Below are positions 43,921-50,949 of a stretch of DNA of 64,000 nt, in pieces. The position numbers were made by a program, and so were the translations under genes. Under the pieces are notes generated by a model that was not told the origin of the DNA, did no database searches, and saw nothing but the letters and a program-made list of their open reading frames with translations. The DNA is from Streptomyces xanthochromogenes (GTDB lineage: Bacteria > Actinomycetota > Actinomycetes > Streptomycetales > Streptomycetaceae). Location: positions 186,001 to 250,000 of the forward strand of contig NZ_BMUZ01000009.1 in assembly GCF_014650455.1 (NCBI RefSeq), written 5' to 3'. Position 1 is the stretch's first letter; every line of letters begins with the position of its first letter.

Positions 43921-44047
43921 TCATCAAACGTCTCACCATCGTAGATGAACGACACGAGTAGATGAACGGGTTTCTGAACAACTCGCCCTCGGGGTAAGAC
44001 TCTTGCTTCATGATCGCGTTCAGGTTCACTACGCGACCGTTTGATGA
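43921..44047. repeat. Inverted repeat pair and direct repeats upstream of the recombinase (possible res site)
   Basis: TCATCAAACG (43921-43930) recurs inverted as CGTTTGATGA (44038-44047). Between them GTAGATGAACG appears twice, at 43941 and 43958, 17 bp apart. The 127-bp span and the AT-rich content resemble a resolvase site adjacent to its gene. Confidence 0.5.
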
Positions 44048-44121
44048 AGGGCTTGATCGCTCAAGCCCCCCTGCTTCAGGGTGCGTTACGCGGTCCATCC
44101 TGACGATCTTGACGCGCACCC

Positions 44122-44149
44122 TTGACTGCAACCCTTGAATGACTACCTT
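44122..44149 (+). promoter_or_regulatory. Promoter of the 74-aa gene, probably leaderless
   Basis: TTGACT (44122-44127), a 16-bp spacer and TACCTT (44144-44149) lie seven bases before the ATG at 44156. No ribosome-binding site precedes that ATG, which fits transcription starting at or next to it. Confidence 0.55.
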
Positions 44150-44155
44150 GGGTCC

Positions 44156-44380
44156 ATGACGACTGAGACCACGCAAGGCACCCACTTCTGGTTCATGACG
44201 ATCCACTCCCCCAACGCTGCCGGCTTCTTCATGAACAGCTATCAGGGGGCGTGGACTCCGGAGCCGAGCGCAACGCGGCTGGACACCTTCAATGCCATCC
44301 GCCGGTACGTCGACACGGAAGACGCGCGGGCCCGCGGTGGCATAGTCACCGCCTTCGACATCCAGCCCAACGAGCTCTGA
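44156..44380 (+). CDS. Small hypothetical protein
   Basis: A 74-residue protein rich in aromatic residues (TTETTQGTHFWFMTIHSPNAAGFFMNSYQGAWTPEPSATRLDTFNAIRRYVD...). No family recognised. ATG at 44156 was preferred to an upstream TTG because a good promoter ends just before it. It precedes a Cys-rich gene by 11 bp. Confidence 0.6.
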   Translation: MTTETTQGTHFWFMTIHSPNAAGFFMNSYQGAWTPEPSATRLDTFNAIRRYVDTEDARARGGIVTAFDIQPNEL

Positions 44381-44391
44381 GAGGCGCCGCC

Positions 44392-44697
44392 GTGACCAAC
44401 AGGCCCCGTCTTATCCCGACTGGCAACTGCTGGTGCGGCTGCCAGCGGGAGGTCGGCCTCGGGAAGTTCTTCGCCCCGGGCCATGACAAGACGGCTGAAG
44501 CCGCACTGATCGCCCTCAGGTACGAGGGCAGCGTCCCGCACTTCCTTCACGCCCACGGCTACGGCCCTCAGCACTCCGTGACCGGAGACGCAGTGGAGAA
44601 GACCAACTGGGTGGAGTGCCCTTGCGGCTATCGCGGTGCACCATCCAGCGTCCGTCGCCACCAAGACAAGGCTGGCCACGGCGACATGGAGGTGTAG
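44392..44697 (+). CDS. Small Cys/His-rich (zinc-finger-like) protein
   Basis: A 101-residue protein with CWCGC near the N terminus (NCWCGCQREVGLGKFFAPGHD), a later CPCGYRG and His residues near the end (VRRHQDKAGHG), a C2H2-like arrangement. GTG start 11 bp after the previous gene, so the two are likely one transcript. It may bind nucleic acid, but function is unknown. Confidence 0.65.
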   Translation: MTNRPRLIPTGNCWCGCQREVGLGKFFAPGHDKTAEAALIALRYEGSVPHFLHAHGYGPQHSVTGDAVEKTNWVECPCGYRGAPSSVRRHQDKAGHGDMEV

Positions 44698-44744
44698 GCG
44701 TAGGCAAGCCCGCACACCGACGTCGTCATGGAGAAGTGAGGGCC

Positions 44745-44930
44745 ATGACCATGAACAGTTCGTCCCGCACGAACATCGCCTTCTTCGTCCCGCTCCTCGT
44801 CGCCCTCGGCGTGTTCGCAGCGATCGTGCTTCCTGGCGAACTGGACGGTGCGCGCTTCGCTGTGGCCGCCGTGGCGCTCCTCGCCATCGCTCCCGGCGGC
44901 GCTTGGCTCCTCAGTCGTCTCCTGCGGTAG
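44745..44930 (+). CDS. Small membrane protein with two transmembrane segments
   Basis: A 61-residue protein with hydrophobic segments about 10-28 and 38-57 (NIAFFVPLLVALGVFAAIVLPG; FAVAAVALLAIAPGGAWLLSRLLR). GTGAGGG precedes the ATG. Small two-span proteins may act in superinfection exclusion or as holin-like proteins, but nothing here decides that. Confidence 0.6.
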   Translation: MTMNSSSRTNIAFFVPLLVALGVFAAIVLPGELDGARFAVAAVALLAIAPGGAWLLSRLLR

Positions 44931-44941
44931 CCGCACAGCGA

Positions 44942-44975
44942 AGCGGCCCCGCCCTCCGGAGAGGACGGGGCCGCT
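44942..44975 (+). terminator. Hairpin after the small membrane protein gene
   Basis: AGCGGCCCCG (44942-44951) pairs with CGGGGCCGCT (44966-44975). The following 230 bp to the next gene hold no recognised gene. Confidence 0.65.
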
Positions 44976-45206
44976 CTCGCAATCAAGACGGAAACCTCGG
45001 GCCCACCGTTGCAGCGGGGGCTCAGTCACGGGTGCGCTCACGCCGTTGAGTTGCAGCACCGGAGCCCAGTATGGCAGCAAAAAGCTCCCGCCACTCAGAG
45101 AGTGTCGGGGAGTCTTGAGCCTCATCTGCCGCTGGCGAGAGCGCCAGGATCGGGACGATCAGGAACTCGTGAGCTGCCCGGCCTACTGCCGCTAGAGTCC
45201 GGGCGC

Positions 45207-45815
45207 ATGAACATCCCTTGGGGCGACATCACTACCTCCGTCGCAGCTTGCGCAGGCGTGGTTGCCGCATTCGGCGCCTGGCGTGCAGCAGATCGCTCGG
45301 CCAAGACGGCCGATCTCGTCGCCAGCATCGAGCGTGAGCGCTGGCATGCCGAGCTCACACCGCAGTTCACCATCGAGTTGATGGAGACAGGGAACGGTCA
45401 GGCGGTGATCAACGTCCACTTGGATGGGCCCGATTCGCTTCGCCATCTCGACTCTGTCGCTATAGCCGTCGGCAACGACGACAGAGGGCGCACGCTCCTT
45501 CACCCGGAGGGGAGGCTGACGCAGGCCGACATTGACGCCCACGTCTGGGGGCCCTTCAAGTTCACGCCGGGCGCCAACGGAATCGACGAGCACGGGCGCG
45601 GGCCGGAACCATTTCCGCTGACCGTCGGCAGCGGTCAGCCTCGGGCGATGCAGCGCACGAGGCCTGGCCATTGGATGGACGGCAAGACTCAGGGGGTCTG
45701 GCAGGGCGAGTACGCAGGCAAGCCGGTCAGGCTGGTGTTGACGTGCCGACGCGGGGACGACGAGTGGATCATCCATCGGCAGCTGGAGAATCCGCCGTTC
45801 CAGTCAGCGGTATGA
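45207..45815 (+). CDS. Membrane-anchored hypothetical protein
   Basis: The 202-residue protein starts with a short hydrophobic segment (IPWGDITTSVAACAGVVAAFGAWRAADRSAKTADLVASIERERWHAEL in outline), then a soluble beta-rich domain (LTPQFTIELMETGNGQAVINVHLDGPDSLRHLDSVAIAVGNDD). A -10-like TAGAGT lies 8 bp upstream of the ATG, so the mRNA may be leaderless. Similar small anchored proteins are frequent near phage and host defence genes; function unknown. Confidence 0.65.
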   Translation: MNIPWGDITTSVAACAGVVAAFGAWRAADRSAKTADLVASIERERWHAELTPQFTIELMETGNGQAVINVHLDGPDSLRHLDSVAIAVGNDDRGRTLLHPEGRLTQADIDAHVWGPFKFTPGANGIDEHGRGPEPFPLTVGSGQPRAMQRTRPGHWMDGKTQGVWQGEYAGKPVRLVLTCRRGDDEWIIHRQLENPPFQSAV

Positions 45816-45820
45816 CGAAA

Positions 45821-45842
45821 GCCCCCTCCCGTAGGAGGGGGC
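45821..45842. terminator. Bidirectional hairpin at the end of the late operon
   Basis: GCCCCCTCC and GGAGGGGGC with a CGTA loop, between the plus-strand gene above and the convergent late genes. Confidence 0.7.
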
Positions 45843-45846
45843 AGTC

Positions 45847-45984
45847 TCAGTCCAGTTCGGTCTCGTCGAGCTGCACGGCTGGGGGCTCTTGGAAGAGGTT
45901 CTGCCAGCTGGGTTGCGGCGGCGTCTGGGTGCCCGTTTCTGCGGGCGCTCCTGCGCCGGTGGCGCTCGCGTCTGGTGTGGGCAT
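45847..45984 (-). CDS. Small Pro/Ala-rich hypothetical protein
   Basis: A 45-residue protein (PTPDASATGAGAPAETGTQTPPQPSWQNLFQEPPAVQLDETELD in outline). It starts in a TAATG overlap with the upstream gene's stop, so translation is coupled. It is the last gene of the late operon and ends at a hairpin. Confidence 0.5.
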   Translation of the reverse strand: MPTPDASATGAGAPAETGTQTPPQPSWQNLFQEPPAVQLDETELD

Positions 45985-46367
45985 TACGCCTCCGGGTGGT
46001 ACGGGATGAGCTCGGCAGGGACCGGCTCTTCGGGGAGCCCTGCGGCGATGAGGCGCCGGTTGGCGCGCCTGATCACCTTGAGGGCGGTGCGGAGGAGTTC
46101 TTGGAGACGGCCTTCACGTGCCTCGCCTTGCTCCATCAAGTCGGTCATTCGGTCGACTTTCTGCTCCAGCCGCGTGATCTTACTCTGCATGTCCTGCCAG
46201 ATCGCAGGGCTGACCTGCAACTGGCCGGAGATTTCGACGACTTCGGCCGGAGCCGAAGCCTGGATCTCGCCGGATGGCGGGCGGGGCCCGCGCCGTCCGG
46301 TGTAGATCACGCCGATCAGGCCGATCACTGCGACGACGGCCCCCCACAGGCCGCTGTCAGCGCCCAT
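45984..46367 (-). CDS. Membrane-anchored coiled-coil protein of the lysis module
   Basis: A 127-residue protein with an N-terminal transmembrane segment (GLWGAVVAVIGLIGVIYTGRRG) and a coiled-coil region (about 55-100: DMQSKITRLEQKVDRMTDLMEQGEAREGRLQELLRTALKVI). Such proteins sit near holin and lysin in actinophages and may be a second holin or a spanin-like factor. It overlaps the preceding membrane gene by 11 bp. Confidence 0.7.
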   Translation of the reverse strand: MGADSGLWGAVVAVIGLIGVIYTGRRGPRPPSGEIQASAPAEVVEISGQLQVSPAIWQDMQSKITRLEQKVDRMTDLMEQGEAREGRLQELLRTALKVIRRANRRLIAAGLPEEPVPAELIPYHPEA

Positions 46368-46782
46368 GGCCGCCGCCTCTCAGGCCGTACTCCGGCCACC
46401 CATTGATCCGGATTGCGATGTAAACGAACACCCCCCATGTCACGCCCGACGTCCACGCCTGCGAGAACGAGCCGGAGATCCACGCGACGAAGTTGGCGCC
46501 GGACCACAGGCTCATGGGGAGCGTGGCCGCGGCGAATCCCCACCTGTCCCAGCGGGGGCGCGGCTCGAAAGCGAAGACGAGCGCCAGGAACCCGGCCACC
46601 ATCCAGAGGGCGCCCCACCACTCCATGGGGAGAAGATTTGTCAGGACGCCTACGCCTCGCACAACGCCGTAGCGGGGATCCGTAGCGGCGCCGAAGCCGT
46701 AGAACGATTCGAAGATCCCGAACGCGGCGAGGATGGAGCCGCGGCGGCCCAGGCGTTTGGACAGCCGTCGGGCCGCCTGCAC
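46357..46782 (-). CDS. Four-span membrane protein of the lysis module
   Basis: A 141-residue protein with hydrophobic segments near 18-35, 45-70, 85-105 and 110-128 and a basic N terminus (QAARRLSKRLGRRG). It lies between the holin-like gene (4 bp upstream in transcription) and the coiled-coil protein. It is probably a holin or membrane factor, but the sequence does not match a holin family that I know. Confidence 0.65.
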   Translation of the reverse strand: MQAARRLSKRLGRRGSILAAFGIFESFYGFGAATDPRYGVVRGVGVLTNLLPMEWWGALWMVAGFLALVFAFEPRPRWDRWGFAAATLPMSLWSGANFVAWISGSFSQAWTSGVTWGVFVYIAIRINGWPEYGLRGGGHGR

Positions 46783-46785
46783 GCG

Positions 46786-47151
46786 TCACACTCCCTGCGG
46801 CCCGGCCGGCCGAGTGAGGGCAGCGGCGGGGACCGACGCGGTGACCTGGGTGCGGGTGTACGCGGCGACGGCTGCCGAGACGAACGCGAAAACAACGGCC
46901 TGGGTGTCCGGCGCCCAGTGCAGGCCGAAGCCGACGGCGGCGGCGATGGCGGCCTGGGTGAAGCCGAGGAACGCGGCGCCGACTCCGTCATGCACCTGGA
47001 ACGCAATGATCAGCGCGACGATCGCGGCGGCGACGGTGTTGACGAGCGCCTGCTGATCAGCGCTGGCGTGAAGCCAGAACGCGCTGATGAGCTTTACGGA
47101 GGCGGCGACGAGGCCGAGGACGAGGGCGGGTTCCCTACCGAAGATCTTCAT
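46786..47151 (-). CDS. Holin-like membrane protein
   Basis: A 121-residue protein with three or four hydrophobic segments (PALVLGLVAASVKLISAFWLH; ALVNTVAAAIVALIIAFQV; AFLGFTQAAIAAAVGFGLHW; VVFAFVSAAVAAYTRTQV). The order next to the GH25 lysin (9 bp apart) makes a holin the most likely role: forming membrane holes so the lysin reaches the cell wall. Confidence 0.75.
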   Translation of the reverse strand: MKIFGREPALVLGLVAASVKLISAFWLHASADQQALVNTVAAAIVALIIAFQVHDGVGAAFLGFTQAAIAAAVGFGLHWAPDTQAVVFAFVSAAVAAYTRTQVTASVPAAALTRPAGPQGV

Positions 47152-47160
47152 TGCGTGCTC

Positions 47161-48021
47161 CTAGTTGGCGAGGCGGGTGGCGAGATTCGCGGCGATGGCC
47201 GCCCCGAGGGCGTTGGCGAACGTGGGGCTGGAGGTGAGCTTGTCGGCGAGCGCCTGCAGCTGCGCATCGCTCACGACCGGCGCGGAGAGCGCGTCGACTT
47301 TCTTGCCGAGTGCGACAACGCCGGCCTGTGCGGCGGCGGCCGCGTTTGCGGCGTTGGCGAGGGTCTGGTGGACGTCCGGCTTGTCGCCGTGGGAGTACGA
47401 CCAGACGTCGGCGGGGGTGGGCATGTCGTCCTCCGGTTGGGGTTGGGTTCCGAGCGCCCAGGCGCGGAGTGCGGTGGCGTCGAGGTGGCAGTAGTCGCGG
47501 TCGACGTTGTCGGCGCTGTACTGGTGGAACAGCCAGTTGGCCTGGATGGCGGGGTCACCGGCGGCGCGGTTGGCGGTGGCGATCCACAGGAAGTCGCCGT
47601 AGTAGCCGGTGGTGTCGACGTTGCGCCAGTAGTCTGTGTTGGCGTACATGCCGACCCTGTTGTTCGGCAGGCGGCCCTTGACGTACTTGATCCAGGCGTC
47701 TTTGTACGCGGCCTGCCGCGCCTTGGGGACGCCAGCGTTGGCCTTGTCGTAGCCCTCCCAGTCGAGGACGACGAGGTCGCCGGGCTTCCAGGCGACCTGG
47801 GACAGGAAGTAGTCGGCCTCGGCCTGCGGCGAGTTGCCCATGTGCGGGTAGTGGTAGGCGCCCCAGACCAGCCCATTCGCCTTGGCATGGTCGCGCTGGG
47901 TGTGCCAGACGGGATTGATGTAAGAAAGGCCTTCGGTGACCTTCACGAAGACGAAGGAGAGGCCGCTCGTGCTCGGCTGCGCGGACTGGTACGAAGCCCA
48001 GTCCTGCCCGTAGATCCCCAT
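47161..48021 (-). CDS. Endolysin, GH25 lysozyme family
   Basis: The 286-residue muramidase has a GH25 barrel: Asp7 in YGQDWASYQ, the DxE pair Asp87/Glu89 in VVLDWEG, and the AYHYPHM and GMYANTDYWR motifs. The C-terminal third is Ala-rich and helical (about 225-286), perhaps for wall binding or oligomerisation. It should cut peptidoglycan glycan strands at host lysis. Its start overlaps the stop of the papain-like gene by one base. Confidence 0.93.
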   Translation of the reverse strand: MGIYGQDWASYQSAQPSTSGLSFVFVKVTEGLSYINPVWHTQRDHAKANGLVWGAYHYPHMGNSPQAEADYFLSQVAWKPGDLVVLDWEGYDKANAGVPKARQAAYKDAWIKYVKGRLPNNRVGMYANTDYWRNVDTTGYYGDFLWIATANRAAGDPAIQANWLFHQYSADNVDRDYCHLDATALRAWALGTQPQPEDDMPTPADVWSYSHGDKPDVHQTLANAANAAAAAQAGVVALGKKVDALSAPVVSDAQLQALADKLTSSPTFANALGAAIAANLATRLAN

Positions 48022-48896
48022 CAGAGCCCCTTGGCCGCGAGCCAGGTCCGGGCAGCCGCCGCCATTACCTGGTCAGCGCTTGCCGGAACTGGGGCCGGTG
48101 TTGGGGCCGGCGAAGGTTGGGGCTGCGGCATGGGGCTGGGCTTGCCAGTGATGGCCGCATAGTCCTGGCCGAGGGTGTACGTGTCGATGCCCGTCGGTGA
48201 CTTGCCGTTTACGAACCAGTCGGCCGTGACGGGCAGCCAGATCTCGTCGACTTGGTGCACGTAGAACGAGGACGTCATGGCCTGCTCGGCGCCCCAGGTG
48301 ACGACCTTCCAGACGGCCGGGCTGTAGGCGCCCACGAGGACGCAGTGGCCGCCGAGATTCCGGGAGCCTTTGACGTAGTCCCACGGCTTCCCGGCGTTGA
48401 ACTGGTCTTCGGCGGACTGCGGCACGTTCATGCCGACGGACACCGCGCCGAAGAGCGCGATCGCCTGCTGGACGAGCTTGGTGTTACTGGGGTGGATCGA
48501 CGCGTAGGCAAGGATCTTGTGTCCGGCGATGCCGGTCTTCATCCAGTACGCCATGACGTCCGCGATGTAGCAGCCCGTGTCGGTGGACTCGTTGCCCGGG
48601 ACGAAGCCGCTGACGGCCTCGTAGCCGGTGAGGACGTCGTTGTCGCTGACCTTCACGGCCTTCCCGGACGCGTTGCGCGTCACCAGCTCAATGTGGTGAC
48701 CGACCTCGGCGAACGTGCAGTCGCCGCACTCGTCGTTGAGGTACATCGGCCAGCTGGCGGAGTCGACGGGAGCCTGCCAGTCGACACTTGCGGGCGGGTC
48801 GGCAAGCGCCGGGGTGACGTAGTCCTCCAGGCGGAGCTGGGGCCGGGCGGGCTGCGCGGGGCGCTTCCCTCCCCGGAAGGTGATGTTGCGCGGCAT
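48021..48896 (-). CDS. Papain-fold cysteine peptidase-like protein in the lysis module
   Basis: The 291-residue protein has a C1-like active-site segment NDECGDCTFAEVGHH with Cys60 in the position of papain Cys25, and His184 in LGGHCVLVGAY, like the papain His motif. The region after it (VWKVVTWG) resembles the papain NSWG segment but lacks the Asn. A Pro-rich linker (about 250-270) leads to a short C-terminal helix. The likely role is a second cell-wall peptidase or tail-associated protease. It is located between the LAGLIDADG gene and the endolysin. Function is inferred, not shown. Confidence 0.7.
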   Translation of the reverse strand: MPRNITFRGGKRPAQPARPQLRLEDYVTPALADPPASVDWQAPVDSASWPMYLNDECGDCTFAEVGHHIELVTRNASGKAVKVSDNDVLTGYEAVSGFVPGNESTDTGCYIADVMAYWMKTGIAGHKILAYASIHPSNTKLVQQAIALFGAVSVGMNVPQSAEDQFNAGKPWDYVKGSRNLGGHCVLVGAYSPAVWKVVTWGAEQAMTSSFYVHQVDEIWLPVTADWFVNGKSPTGIDTYTLGQDYAAITGKPSPMPQPQPSPAPTPAPVPASADQVMAAAARTWLAAKGL

Positions 48897-48921
48897 CCGT
48901 GAATCCCTTCTGGCACGACAA

Positions 48922-48947
48922 ACGCCCCGGCCGAAGGCTCGGGGCGT
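48922..48947 (-). terminator. Hairpin before the papain-like gene
   Basis: ACGCCCCG pairs with CGGGGCGT (48922-48947), between the intein-like gene and the lysis genes. Confidence 0.65.
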
Positions 48948-48966
48948 CTGGGGAGTGAAATGGCTG

Positions 48967-50046
48967 CTAGGCGGTGGCGCGGAGTCCTACTCCCTCGGCC
49001 AGGTACGTTGTCTGATCTTGAAGAGATAGGTCGTAGACGGGGCCGAAGTAGTCCTCATTCTCAATGCTGCGCACCCGGCGCCATACGTGCGTATCGGTCT
49101 CGCGGCAACGCCCGGCGCCTGCGGGCATGCTCAAGGTCCACCGAGGTTGCCTTGTCGCCGCTGCCGAGTTGAGGGTCGGCCGCGACCAAAGGATGCAAGG
49201 GTGGCGCCCGTTTGCCTGGGCTATGTCATACATCGCCAGCCCCAGGTCGGCGCTGATGGTGACGCCTTCGACGCAGCCGTCTTTGCGCTGACATCCGTCA
49301 CCGTCGATCCAGCCTCCCAACATGGCTGCAAGGAACTCTCGAGAACCGCCCATAAGGCTGTCGTGAGGCCGCTTTAGCCCGGACCCGTTGCCGCAGAGCC
49401 CAGACAGAAGCAGCGCCCACCCAGTTCCGTGAGCGGTCACGTTGATCGAGTTGTTCGGGCGATGCGCAACGTGCGCACTCACCCCCCAGCAGGTTCGGAG
49501 GAGGTGAACAGTCTCAGCCACCAGGGTGTCCGCCTCTTTCTTCGCGAACGTCCAGCGTGCTTTGGACGCGTCACAGGACCCTTCCGCAAGGAAGAGCCCC
49601 AGAAGGCGACCGGTGCTTTCGTCCAGATCAATAGTGTCTGGAAGCGCGTTTGCGTCGACACGGAGTCCCTTGCGTCCGGGGGGCCCAGCCCAGCGATTGC
49701 CACGAGTGAGTCGATGCGAGGCCTTGGTCACGAACTGCTCGACACTCACGGAATCCGCCGATCCGTCGAGGTACTTGGGAAGGCAAACCTCGTCGCTTGT
49801 GAGGAGCCCCCGTGCTGGCACCAATCCGCGCGCGGTGACGACAGGATGATCTCTCGTCAAGCGGAGATGCGAATGGCCCCACAGGACGAGCCGCACGAGC
49901 CTCGTTGGTTCGTCACGGACAGCCAAGCGGCGGACTTTCGCCGTACCCAGATCCGAGGTCACAACACTGTCGAGCAACCTGACTTCCGAAATGCGACGTT
50001 CAGAACCATCGGCCATGCGGATTCGCGTGCCTGGTAGGTGCGACAT
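48967..50046 (-). CDS. Free-standing Hint-fold (intein-like) LAGLIDADG endonuclease
   Basis: The 359-residue protein looks like a whole intein standing alone. N-terminal Hint blocks: LPGTRIRMADGS (residues 4-15) and the TxxH block LTRDHPVVT (Thr64, His67). The LAGLIDADG motifs are LLGLFLAEG (148-156) and LGGWIDGDG (243-251). The C-terminal Hint block is VYDLSLQDQTTYLAEGVG. Residues needed for splicing are absent: His3 replaces the first Cys/Ser, and the last His-Asn is replaced by Arg-Ala. So it should not splice, but the endonuclease may be active. The ATG at 50046 is favoured because the Hint fold starts there; no ribosome-binding site is evident. Confidence 0.9.
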   Translation of the reverse strand: MSHLPGTRIRMADGSERRISEVRLLDSVVTSDLGTAKVRRLAVRDEPTRLVRLVLWGHSHLRLTRDHPVVTARGLVPARGLLTSDEVCLPKYLDGSADSVSVEQFVTKASHRLTRGNRWAGPPGRKGLRVDANALPDTIDLDESTGRLLGLFLAEGSCDASKARWTFAKKEADTLVAETVHLLRTCWGVSAHVAHRPNNSINVTAHGTGWALLLSGLCGNGSGLKRPHDSLMGGSREFLAAMLGGWIDGDGCQRKDGCVEGVTISADLGLAMYDIAQANGRHPCILWSRPTLNSAAATRQPRWTLSMPAGAGRCRETDTHVWRRVRSIENEDYFGPVYDLSLQDQTTYLAEGVGLRATA

Positions 50047-50135
50047 AGAAACGATTTTACGCTGATCGAGGGAGGGGATTTGGTGATTTGCGCGAGCGCC
50101 CCTTAAGAACATCCGCCCCTCGGACTCCGGAGCGA

Positions 50136-50390
50136 TCAGGTGAAGGTGGGCGGCGAGAGCGTCAGGTTCGTCGTGTAGACCCGGTACTCCATGTCCTGCT
50201 TGGTGACGGTCATCGGGTTCACGACGCCGGCGGGCCACGGCTGGGAGTTGAACGCTTTGGCGATGCCGAGGGCGATCTCGTCCGTGACTCCGGCGCCGGC
50301 AGTCAGGACGAAGCCTCCGTCGTTCTCGCCGGTCTCGCTGCTGATGGAGAAGCTGAACTGGTACTGCGTGCTTTCGTTGACGCTGCTCAC
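50136..50390 (-). CDS. Small hypothetical protein in tail region
   Basis: An 84-residue beta-rich protein (STQYQFSFSISSETGENDGGFVLTAGAGVTDEIALGIAKAFNSQPWPAGVVNPMTVTKQD in outline). GAGGAG precedes the GTG at 50390. It follows the C1q-like gene by 13 bp and is probably a minor virion or assembly protein. Confidence 0.65.
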   Translation of the reverse strand: MSSVNESTQYQFSFSISSETGENDGGFVLTAGAGVTDEIALGIAKAFNSQPWPAGVVNPMTVTKQDMEYRVYTTNLTLSPPTFT

Positions 50391-50403
50391 GGGGTGCTCC
50401 TCG

Positions 50404-50940
50404 CTATCGGCTGATCCAGAAGACGCGCATGGAGGGCGCAAAGAGGCCGCCGACGGTGGTCGATAGGGCGGACGTGCTGGAGTGGGCGCACATGATCTCG
50501 ATGTAGTCCGTGGTGCCGTTGCAGGTGACGAACGAGGTGGTTTGGATGCCGTGGAGGACGGCCTGCGTCGGGTCCATCGAGGCGCCCGATCCGATGACTG
50601 CGCCGCCGTTCAGGCCTACCTGGATGCGGCGGTCACCAGCCGTGTTCGCCACCCAGCCCGCGTTCCCTGCCACGAAGTACAGGCCGGCCACGGTCGGGGT
50701 GTAGCGGGAGGTGTTGGTGACGGTGCTGTGTCCGCCGTCGGGGTCCAGGAGTTCGGTGTCCATGGTCAGCGCGGTCATGGCGTTGGCGTTGGGTATGGAC
50801 TGGGCGCTGGACTGGTAGCCCCAGAACACGGGCGGGCCGAGAGCGAAGTTGTTGAAGTCGCGGACCTGCGCGTTCCAGGTTGCCGACGTGACGAAGAGTC
50901 CTGGCGATTCGGTGACGGCTACGGGGACGGTACGGGCCAT
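50404..50940 (-). CDS. C1q/TNF-like beta-sandwich protein, probable receptor-binding tail component
   Basis: The 178-residue protein has a short N-terminal segment (TVPVAVTESPGLFVTSATWNAQVRDFNNFAL) then a C1q-like fold (YTPTVAGLYFVAGNAGWVA; RRIQVGLNGGAVIGSG; TDYIEIMCAHSS; FAPSMRVFWI). Similar domains end tail fibres of siphoviruses of Gram-positive hosts. It lies directly after the large LamG tail protein and is likely a host-contact protein. Confidence 0.75.
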   Translation of the reverse strand: MARTVPVAVTESPGLFVTSATWNAQVRDFNNFALGPPVFWGYQSSAQSIPNANAMTALTMDTELLDPDGGHSTVTNTSRYTPTVAGLYFVAGNAGWVANTAGDRRIQVGLNGGAVIGSGASMDPTQAVLHGIQTTSFVTCNGTTDYIEIMCAHSSTSALSTTVGGLFAPSMRVFWISR

Positions 50941-50949
50941 CAGCCCCTC

